Source: Tupaia tana
Lineage: Eukaryota; Chordata; Mammalia; Scandentia; Tupaiidae
Direction: 5' to 3'
Length of the DNA stretch: 64,000 nucleotides
Assembly: GCA_026018925.1 (NCBI GenBank)
Contig: JAKSZU010000025.1
Coordinates: forward strand, 21,688,891-21,752,890
The notes under the pieces are model-generated. The model saw only the letters and a list, made by a program, of their open reading frames with translations, was not told the DNA's origin and made no database searches. Position 1 is the first letter of the stretch. The number at the start of each line of letters is the position of its first letter. This document shows positions 56,314-64,000 of this stretch, piece after piece. A program made the position numbers and the translations under genes.

Positions 56314-57442
56314 AAAAGGCCATCAAAAAGTACAGACTCTTCATCCTCATTGTATGACTTAAATGAAACAAGGCATAGACTGACAAGAAAGAAAATGATC
56401 AGTCTGGAAGAGAATTGCATCTACTTCATTATTCCCGATCATTTATAGTATTAGAGATGTCCTAGATTCCACAGATTTATATTGCCAGGAGAAAAAAAGT
56501 GAAGTTAAAATACACATTTTATGGACGATATAAGAATAACTTCATTATTAGGAAACTAACATGAAGTTTCTGTTATTTTCATACCTCTGGTATTACTCAA
56601 GGAAAATGGTAAAACTTCAATTAAAAAGGATATAAAAACTTAGTGATAATGGTAAGCACCATTTTCAATATGACCTTTCATTTTTATAAACATAGAAATA
56701 AGACATAAAAGAGCAACTGATCAGGAAAGGCAATAAACAATGAGTAATTACTTTGAATATTTTTGACATTGGCATATTTTCTTTCACTTTTATGTTTATA
56801 TAGTACTGAACTTAAGTTTATATAAAACTATTTCTCAAGTAAATAGGATTTTTTTTTCCAAAGGAGTGGGTATTTAAGTAAATCCAATGACTGTTTAATG
56901 CCTCTTTTTCCTGCAAATAATATTATCAAGTTATTTATAACAACTAAACTAACGCTAAAAAGGAAAATTATTCTTCTGTTCTTGATCTCACATATCAAAA
57001 TTTTAAGAGCAATCATTTCTAATACCCCTAGCATAGTTTACTCTATTTTTACTTAAACAAAAAAAATAATTTAAAACTACTGACTTAACTTTCAATTTTG
57101 CATTATGAATCTGGAAACCTAGCTTGTAATACCCAAATAGTGAGGAAAAAAAAAAAAACTTTTATAACAAAAAAAGCATATGTGCTTGAAAGCTTGTAAT
57201 CCAATTGACTCTAAGCATTCTAAGTACCTTGTGGGCATGGATCCCGGGGTCTGCAGTAGAATGAATACTTGCTCTCAAGATCACTGCTGATGAAGGATAA
57301 GCATGCAACACTATGCTCTCCTTTGAACATAATGACATTTTCAGCTGAAAGCTAGGTGAGTAGGAGTTTACTAATAAAGGAATTTCTCTGAAAGTCAGAC
57401 CCTAAATAACTACACCTTTGTGCCTCGCTTGCTACCTTTTAC
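56314..57442. other. Unassigned AT-rich sequence
   Basis: Nothing recognised. Confidence 0.4.
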
Positions 57443-57687
57443 CCTGTAGAAAAGTCACAAAACCCAGCTAATTTTACACAGAGTGGCTGATTTTCAACTT
57501 TTCTCTCACTTGGGTAATTCTTATGACCAAATTTCTCCAGGGTTTTTGTCACTGAGGAAGGAGAATGGCCTAAGTTACTGAGCGAGGAAGGTAATTTCAT
57601 TCCATTCGAACTTCCTGAAGCCATCAGGTTTTCAATGAAACCACCATTACACGCAGGCATTGGGTTTCTCTTTAACTGGCCAACAGC
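57443..57687 (-). CDS. Candidate coding exon, unidentified
   Basis: On the minus strand an open frame of about 80 codons is bounded by ACTTGCAG at its 5' side (acceptor-like, AG at 57688-57689) and by ACAGG then GTAAAAG at its 3' side (donor-like, GT at 57441-57442). The in-frame stop lies just inside that donor (GGGTAA). The peptide is of ordinary composition, with Ser/Gly-rich first half and pieces such as NLGHSPSSVTKTLEKFGHKN and KVENQPLCVKLAGFCDFSTG. No repeat overlaps it and I do not recognise the protein. The polypyrimidine tract before the acceptor is weak. It could be a real internal or last exon, a pseudogene piece, or a chance frame. Confidence 0.25.
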
Positions 57688-57803
57688 CTGCAAGTTATCT
57701 TGGGTAGGCCATCAACGCTTAGCTTTCAAAAAATTAGTGCAAGCACAGTATGCAATTCAGCCACCAAGACATTATGGACACGTAGTATTCATACCACACT
57801 CTT

Positions 57804-58062
57804 GGGCCCAGCAAATGGTGTAACGGTTACATTACTGAGCTCTCACGTAGTCGACCACAGTTCAAGTCTCAGACCCGACTGCTTAAAACTGATGCTAGGC
57901 TCATATGCATGCATGCCTAGCATCTGGAGAGGAGAATGGAGAAAGAATTGTGGCATGGTCACCCTCTATAGGGGGGATTTATTGCTTTCTATCTCTCTGT
58001 TTCTCTGGGAAACACATGTGCCCCATAGCAAAAATCTCTCTCTCTCAAGAAAAAAAAAAATT
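57804..58062 (+). mobile_element. tRNA-derived SINE, long form
   Basis: GGGCCCAGCAAATGGTGTAA head, CTATAGGGGGGATTTATTGC core region, CCCATAGCAAAAATCTCTCT end. Confidence 0.9.
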
Positions 58063-58629
58063 TGACAAAGTGCCAACAGATTAAAAAAAAAAATTAATTG
58101 ATATCAGTTGTCACTCCAATAAACTATCAGAAAATGAAAAATAAAATGTCCATGAGATGTGACTTAAACTATCTTTTATTATTTTAAAAGTGTTCCACCA
58201 ACATTAGTCACCTAACAATGAAATGCCTAATTCTATGAATGATTTTTAAGTAGACAGGTTAGCAGTAAAAGTATCAATCTAATTTTTGATGCCTAGTGGT
58301 CTTCTTTTAAGTCCTATGGTCCTTAGCACCTCACAGTATAACTCAAAACCTAAAATTGGCTCTTCATTCACTTCCACTCTGTACTGATTAGACCTAAGCA
58401 GCAAGGCCTCTTTGCAAAATTGCTTCAATGGAACCCAGACTGGGAACGTCTTCCACACCCTTGGCTAAAACTGCCAGGGCAGAGTCAAAGTTCTTTGAAA
58501 GTAGGAGAACCTCTATGAGACATAATCAGAGTGACATGATCTAGTGATCACTCACGTTTCACTTGTAAAAACTTCTGCCCCTACAGTGGTCTGTGTTGTG
58601 TCAATGTGGGTTCCTGGCTACACTGGGAA
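58063..58629. other. Unassigned AT-rich sequence
   Basis: Nothing recognised. Confidence 0.4.
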
Positions 58630-58760
58630 GATGCAGAGGAGAACCAGCAGGCATGTTGTAGCATTGCACACTCTCTTTCAGTTATTCAGTCAAGTGTCTC
58701 TCTGTCTCTCTGTCTCTCCAGTGAGTGGATGTGCCCTCCAGCAAAAATCTCTGAAAAAAA
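58630..58760 (+). mobile_element. tRNA-derived SINE 3' part
   Basis: CTCTCTGTCTCTCTGTCTCT, CCAGTGAGTGGATGTGCCCT and CCAGCAAAAATCTCTGAAAA are the long-form 3' end. The upstream part (GAGGAGAACCAGCAGGCATG) is too decayed to place. Confidence 0.7.
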
Positions 58761-58773
58761 AATTATTGTTTTT

Positions 58774-58953
58774 GGGGCTGGCAAGTGGCGTGGTGGTTGG
58801 GGGCGCTGGACTCCCACATGGCCGACCACGGTTCAAGTCTCGGACCTGGTGGATTGCTTTCTCACTTCCTCTCTCTCTCTCTCTCTGATCAAACTGAAAA
58901 TAATAATGATATAATAATAAATAAAGTTAAAATAAAAATAATTCTTTAAAAAA
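58774..58953 (+). mobile_element. tRNA-derived SINE, short form, inserted in a SINE tail
   Basis: GGGGCTGGCAAGTGGCGTGG head, GATCAAACTGAAAATAATAA end. Perfect TSD AATTATTGTTTTT at 58761-58773 and 58954-58966. Confidence 0.94.
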
Positions 58954-59464
58954 AATTATTGTTTTTTTTTCCTTTCTTTTTAAAGAATTCTTTTCACTGG
59001 GATATTTTAAAGCATGTCTCAGACACTTAATAATTAAGTTTATATTTAAATATGTCATAATGTTCCTTCAAACATAAGGAAAATGTTTCACATAACTTTA
59101 AAACAATTATTAATACCTAAAATAATTAACATTAATTTCTTAAGATCATTTAATATTTGTATTCAGATTTTCCCAGTTCTCTAAAACTTATTTTTTATGA
59201 GTTTTTTTTGTTTGAAAAGAAATCCAAATAAGGGTAGCCATTGTAATTTCTTATGCCTCTTCAATAGCTTTTACATCTGCTTCTTCAAGAACAGCTGCTT
59301 CTCAATGCAATGGGCCACAAGCACAAAGCCAGTATTCTGCCAATATGTCGTATTCTAGATTTGACTGCTTCCTCACGGTGCCATTGAACTTGTTCACCTG
59401 TCCCCTTTGTTTTCTGTAATCTGAAAGATAAATCTAAGGAGCTGATGAATTAAGATTCCAATTT

Positions 59465-59748
59465 ATTTTCTTTTCTTTTCTTTTTTCTCTTTTTTTTTTT
59501 GGAGAGGTTTTTGCTATAGGGCACGTGCGCTTGCCAGACAGAAAGAGACAGAGAGATAGAAAGCAAGAAATCACCCCCCAGGGGGGATGGCCACGCCGCA
59601 ATCCCCTCTCCTCCATTCTCCTCTCGGGATCTTGGGCATGCACGCACACGCGCCCGGCGTGAGTTTAAGCCACCGGGTCCGGGACGCGAACCGGGGTCGA
59701 CTACGTGAGAGTCCAGCGACATAGCCATTACACTAACTGCTGGTCCCT
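59465..59748 (-). mobile_element. tRNA-derived SINE, long form, young
   Basis: Minus strand with TTTTC-rich tail, CCCCCCAGGGGGGATGG core and young TTCGCGTCCC variant. Perfect TSD AGATTCCAATTT at 59453-59464 and 59749-59760. Confidence 0.96.
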
Positions 59749-60305
59749 AGATTCCAATTTCTTTATGCAAAAATAATTCATAAGTGCTACTGTGTACATT
59801 ACATCCATCCCATGGGGGGGAGGCAAATTGCATCTGTTGTTAATCTCGAAACAATTCTAAGGAAGGATAACAGAACTCAGGAGGTGACAGCCTGATTCCT
59901 TCCTTACTGAAAAGTTTCCATCAAAATTTTCACCTAATCATTACTATCTGCTAATAACCACTGCTTAAATCAGTTATTTCATTTGGGGTGACAAAACAGT
60001 GTTTTTTTTAATTCTACCATTTATTTCTTCTACATGTCTTAGCTAAATTTCTTCTGGGCCAACTTATCTCTTATTGCTGTCTCTTTCTTCTCTCTTTCCC
60101 TCTCCCTTTCTCTCTCTCTTTTTCTATTTCTCCACTGTAGGTGTGTTTTGTATTAACCTAAAATGCAGAAAAAGAGAACAATTGTTTCTTTTCCTTTACA
60201 TATTAGATTTCAGATTAATGAACTGGTGCATTATCAGTAACCAATAGTGACCAGTGAATTTAGCTTTTAATTTTTCTCCTTTTTCAAAATTTCATTAGGA
60301 GCTCA

Positions 60306-60562
60306 GGAACCAGCAGTTAGCGTAATGGCTATGTCGCTGGACTCCCATGTAGTCGACCGCGGTTCGCGTCCCGGACCCGGTGGCTTAAAACTCACGCCAG
60401 GCGCGTGTGCGTGCGTGCCCAAGATCCCGAGAGAGAATGGAGGAGAAGGGATTGCGGCGTGACCATCCCCCCTGGGGGGTGATTTCTTGCTTTCTGTCTC
60501 TATGTCTCTGTCTGTCTGGCGAGCGCACACGCCCTATAGCGAAAAACCTCTCAAAAAAAAAA
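60306..60562 (+). mobile_element. tRNA-derived SINE, long form, best-preserved copy
   Basis: CpG-rich, nearly consensus copy: GGAACCAGCAGTTAGCGTAA, GGTGGCTTAAAACTCACGCC, CCCCCCTGGGGGGTGAT, GGCGAGCGCACACGCCCTAT, then A tail. TSD TTTCATTAGGAGCTCA (16 nt, up to 20 with tail A's) is perfect at 60290-60305 and 60567-60582. Confidence 0.97.
60318..60371 (+). promoter_or_regulatory. SINE internal Pol III promoter (A and B boxes)
   Basis: A box TAGCGTAATGG (60318-60328) matches TRGYNNANNNG. B box GGTTCGCGTCC (60361-60371) differs from GGTTCGANNCC at one position; many older copies keep GGTTCGAGTCC. The spacing is like a tRNA gene. Whether this copy is transcribed cannot be told. Confidence 0.7.
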
Positions 60563-60870
60563 AAAATTTCATTAGGAGCTCATAGATGTTATATACTTAA
60601 TGATATGTTTTAATCTATTGTAGTCACCCTTTTATTTTGATTCTCTGTGTCATTTTTGATCAGTTGGGAGCTTTTCCAAACTAACCCCTTTGTTCTTTAT
60701 GATCTCAGACTTCTGAAAAAAAAAAAAAAAGGAAAAATGTTCTAGTCTTCTCTTTATCATTCTCTTTCTCAGACTGTAATGAGTTTTTTATCTCCAAAGA
60801 TCGGTGGATTATTTTTTGGAGAATTCTGTTGACATGGTAGCCTTTCAGGACTAGGGTTTGTCATTGCTGC

Positions 60871-61211
60871 TGGTTATCACTGCTTCCAGAATTTTTAATT
60901 GGATAAAGTAAGAAATGGATAATTTTTTTTAAAAAAAGAGAGATAGTGCATTAACACTAATATTTATGTTATATATTTACCATCACAAGGTTTCTATTGT
61001 CTTTATTACTTTTTTTTCTTTTAATGAAATCCTATTTCCTAACATTAACAAAATTGTTTGCTCTATTTTATAACATATGGTAAATTCTACTGTAACACTT
61101 CTTTTGAAAATGTGAATTTGTTTCAATGTGGTTTACATATTAAGAATAATTTGAGTTTAAATGCAAATTTCTTGTTTGCTTATACATAATATCATCTTCA
61201 AGAAACACTAG
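60871..61211. other. Unassigned AT-rich sequence
   Basis: Nothing recognised. Confidence 0.4.
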
Positions 61212-61385
61212 GTGGGCCCACTCACAGTAGCACACAATGGTAGACGCTGCTACTTGGCAGGTTGAGGTCATAGTAGAGGCCCAGGTTCAATTTTCAGCGC
61301 ACTGTAAAAGCTAGATGTAATCGTGTGTGGCAGTAGTCCCAGCTGAGGCAGGGAGATTATCTGTCAAGATCCTGTCTTAATGAAA
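61212..61385 (+). mobile_element. 7SL-derived SINE relic, possibly two-armed
   Basis: GGTAGACGCTGCTACTTGGC then AGGTTGAGG and GAGGCCCAGGTTCAA resemble one Alu-domain arm. After AAAAGCTAGATGTAATCG, a second arm GTAGTCCCAGCTGAGGCAGG and AAGATCCTGTCTTAATGAAA follows. Decay is strong; the two-arm reading is tentative. Confidence 0.55.
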
Positions 61386-61735
61386 AAGATAGAAATAAAG
61401 ATAAAGAAGGAATAAAAAGAAAGAAAGAAAAAGAAGGTAGAGAAGATAAAGAAAAAGAAAGGAAGAGAGAGAGAAAGAAAGAGAAGAAAAAGAAAAAGGG
61501 AAGAAAAAAGAAAGAAAAAGAAAGAAGAAAGAGAGAAAGGAAGAAACAAAAGAACAAGAAAAGAAAAGAAAAGAAAAGAAAAGAAAAGAAAAGAAAGAAA
61601 AGAGAAGAAAAGAAAAGAAAAGAAAAGAAAAGAAAAGAAAAGAAGAGAAAAAATAAAAGAAAAGAAAGAAGAAAGAAAAAGAAAGAAGAAAGGGGAGAGG
61701 TAAGAGAGAGGAGGGGAGCAAAGAAAAGACTAAAT
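61386..61735 (+). repeat. (GAAA)n/(AAAAG)n purine microsatellite
   Basis: A long A/G array following the tail of the 7SL-like relic, with an AAAAG-dominated core at about 61556-61640. 61448-61653 has no pyrimidine on the plus strand. Confidence 0.95.
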
Positions 61736-61785
61736 GAATACTGACAACTGACCCCAGCTGAACCAAGCCATGTAGAAATAAAACA

Positions 61786-61789
61786 CACG

Positions 61790-61822
<33 letters not shown>
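61786..61822 (+). repeat. (CA)n microsatellite
   Basis: About 15 pure CA units (61793-61822), preceded by an impure start with GCATA. Confidence 0.95.
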
Positions 61823-61824
<2 letters not shown>

Positions 61825-63459
61825 TACACATTTATCAGAAGTGTGAAGGAAATACCTGTGTTATAAACCACACCCATTTTGGAGCATAACTTTCTCTCCG
61901 ATTTCATGCGACTATCCTTCTGCTATCTTACAATAAATCCCAGCCTGCCGTCTATTCAATGCCCATTTCCATAAGCAAACTTCAGTTCTCATTCAAAACC
62001 TCACACTTATTAATATTTTAGAATTCGTCTCCTAATCATTTAACATGTGTAAACTGGATTACATTTTTTAGTAGGTTCCTACCTTTTAAAAAATTATGGT
62101 ATTTGCCAGATTTTTGAGTGTTGTGTTTCTAACACCATTTTTGCCAAAACTTTGTAGATTTTATTGAAGTGTTTTGCATAAGATGGAGGGTTTCATATAT
62201 GTCATATTATCACTGAAATGATTGTGAATACAATAGATTCACAATAAAGATAACCATATTGTGACTAACATGATGTGGCCTTTATAATATATTTTAATAT
62301 CTAATAGGACAAGCCCTGACTCCATCACCGTTTGATGTTTAGATCCCACCATCTGCCACTTCTGTACATCTTCTGTAAGTGTACTTCATAATTCCCTTTC
62401 TAGACCAAGGCATGAAACAGTCTGCTAATAACGTTATTGAAATCACATCAAGTTCCATTATAAAACAAATTGTAGGAGAATTGAACTCCTCATGATGCCA
62501 TCTGCCTTTCCAAAAACATTGCATTTTTTTTCATTTGTTTGAGTTCTTCTATGTGTATCAGGGGAGAAAATGCAACTATTGATCTTAAGAAGACTATGGA
62601 CCACTGACCAAATGTGTAGCTTGCCCAAAGACCTAGAAACAGAAATCCAATTCAGAATAAAATGACATAGCTTTTGCATACACATCAATAACTCTATTCT
62701 AGATACCAAGAATTTAACAGCATCCATTGACTTCTGCAAGAACTAAAATGTCAAGGCAGAAAGTTTGGAGAAATGCTGATTTTAGAAGACTGCTCTCTGG
62801 AGAAACTTGAGCTCTGGAACAATAGGAATTCTTTTGCTAGAAACATGCATTGAGCACAGAAGAAAGGGTCCCTCTGAGTTCTAATAGGAAATACTATTTT
62901 CTGGCAAAATTGAATTTAAAGTGGCTACTAATTGTAGTTCAGTATTTCCCATGGCTTCCCACAAACACCTGGCAGCAAGTATGCTTGGAAAATTATGAAA
63001 CTTTTTTTTGGAAAAGGATAATATGTCTGATTAATCTCAGACTCTGCAAAGCTTTACTGGAAACAAAGAAGAGGGTGCAGTTAAGAAGTAAACAATAAAA
63101 GCAGTTAACACTTTTTTTAAAAAAATCCTTGTACTCATAGGGGAGTCTTTAAAATTTCAATGATTACCTCTCTACCTCCCTTGCATGAGAAATTCACCCA
63201 TGCCATTACAAGTCAGCTTCTTCTCACATTATTGATCTGTTGCCTTCCCTTTTTTTCACCACTAAAGTATTCAACTAAAGCTTTATTAAATTCTCTTAGG
63301 AAGGCTGTAATAAGAGCACATTTTGCACAAGCATCTGTTTCATTGACGAGCAAAAACAGCAAGGTAAGCTATAAGCAAAACCAAACTAAACTAAAAAACA
63401 GAAATCACAATGTATCTGTTCTATCTGCTGCGTTGTCATTAGATGATTTGATTTTGACT
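61823..63459. other. Unassigned SINE-free sequence
   Basis: No gene or repeat recognised in about 1.6 kb. Frames of 82-117 codons lack motifs. Confidence 0.4.
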
Positions 63460-63570
63460 TCCTCTCTTCCACTTTCTGAGTTACATTTACAATTTTTTTT
63501 ATTTATAAAATGAGAATAACTGCTCTTGTTCTACTTATCATCCAATAGTCACTGTGAAAATTAAAATCGG
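63460..63570 (+). mobile_element. Possible MIR fragment
   Basis: TTTCTGAGTTACATTTACAA, TTATAAAATGAGAATAACTG resembles the MIR CTCATCTGTAAAATGGGGATAA region. Confidence 0.4.
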
Positions 63571-63599
63571 CCATCTGTGTTCTGTCCTTTCCTGTTCAG

Positions 63600-64000
63600 T
63601 CCTTCTCAATATTTATTAATTTCATTAATTTTTAAAAGAATCTCCCTTGACCTAGGTTAATCTTTTCTATTTTTTGGTTTGTTTTTCTGTTTCTTAGATT
63701 TCTGTTTTTATTGATGTTATTTGTTCCCCACAACTTATTTGGGCTTACTCTACTTTTCTACTAGATTATAAGTCTTAAACCGATGTTCTTTACTAAAGAA
63801 TATAAATCTATGCATCACATCTGCCATGATTAACTGACGTTAACTCACACACTTGCTTTGTTTTGTTCTATTTTTAGTTCAAAATAATTCTTATTTTCTA
63901 TTCTAATTTTTCCTTGATTCATTATTATTTGTGTGTGTGTCGTTTAGTTTATAAATACATGATGCTTTTCTAAGTATCTTATTATTCACTTGCTATTTTA
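63600..64000 (-). mobile_element. Old L1, minus strand, runs off the window
   Basis: Antisense ORF2 phrases: TTTCATTAATTTTTAAAAGA, TTTGGGCTTACTCTACTTTT, CTACTAGATTATAAG, GTGTGTGTCGTTTAGTTTAT. Heavily decayed. Confidence 0.55.

Larger units (their letters stand above)
58985..60870. mobile_element. Ancient L1-related (L1M) fragment, split by SINEs
   Basis: TTTCCCAGTTCTCTAAAACT, AAGAAATCCAAATAAGGGTA (59215-59240), TCAGTTATTTCATTTGGGGT (59970), TTTAATCTATTGTAGTCACC and GATCAGTTGGGAGCTTTTCC (60610-60680) are consecutive phrases of an old L1M-type 3' region. Orientation not determined. SINEs at 59465-59748 and 60306-60562 interrupt it. Confidence 0.55.

Noticed and set aside
60318-60371. A true tRNA gene
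   Set aside because: A and B boxes are tRNA-like, but acceptor and anticodon arms do not pair as a tRNA, and the same head heads dozens of retroposons.
61357-61820. Frames of up to 153 codons on the minus strand rich in Phe/Ser/Leu
   Set aside because: They translate the purine array's complement plus a (CA)n tract; no coding signal.
1-64000. A new defence, biosynthetic or mobile gene system
   Set aside because: The window is mammalian intergenic or intronic DNA made of retroposon layers; I found no gene cluster, operon or intact transposase or integrase.

Overview
This is repeat-rich, AT-rich nuclear DNA of a placental mammal. It holds no complete protein-coding gene that I can recognise, and nothing bacterial, phage-like or CRISPR-like. 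Every long open frame I examined is explained by repeats or microsatellites, or is weak. One stretch (57443-57687, minus strand) looks like a possible coding exon but stays unidentified.

The dominant feature is one tRNA-derived SINE family. I count about 55 copies on both strands. The long form (about 250 bp) has a tRNA-like head with Pol III A and B boxes, a body containing a CCCCCCGGGGGG palindrome, a CT-rich stretch, an end close to CCCTATAGCAAAAACCTCTC, and an A tail. The short form (about 130-180 bp) has the same head followed by a CT tract, GGTCAAATTTAAATAAA and an A/T-rich tail. Many copies have clear target-site duplications (TSDs). Beneath them lie older layers: L1 (1650-6085, 12400-13331, 31800-32890, 44736-45770, 58985-60870, and 63600 to the window end), L2, MIR, MaLR/MLT1-type LTRs (10929, 25724, 52714), an ERVL-like pol remnant around 21500-22730, hAT and Tigger DNA transposon relics, and a small mariner-like palindromic element.

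Organism: MIR, L2, MLT1 and MER5A point to a eutherian. The main SINE is not Alu, B1/B2, rabbit C, carnivore CAN or any other family I know well. Two relics (25023-25130 and 61212-61385) resemble the Alu domain of 7SL RNA, a SINE origin known from primates, rodents and tree shrews. A colugo (Dermoptera), whose genome carries tRNA-derived CYN SINEs, is my best guess, but I cannot confirm it from memory.

Layout. 0-7.4 kb: an old plus-strand L1 and then an L2, both cut up by SINEs. 7.4-12 kb: mostly unassigned, with an MLT1 LTR and a mariner end. 12-14 kb: an old minus-strand L1. 14.7-18.1 kb: a dense SINE cluster with a U6 snRNA pseudogene inside a SINE and with multi-headed SINE structures. 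18-23.5 kb: few SINEs, plus the ERVL remnant. 23.5-34 kb: SINEs, MIRs, an MLT1 split by a SINE, MER5A, and an old L1. 34-38 kb: SINE-free, with MIR fragments and a 219-nt pure-purine tract. 38-51.3 kb: SINEs, a Tigger relic, an L1 ORF2 fragment, L2 and MIR. 51.3-60.9 kb: L2, MLT1, a tandem SINE pair, the candidate exon, and an old L1. 61-64 kb: a 7SL-like relic, microsatellites, and an L1 running off the end. I see no evidence for a new functional system; the interest lies in SINE structure and nested insertion history.
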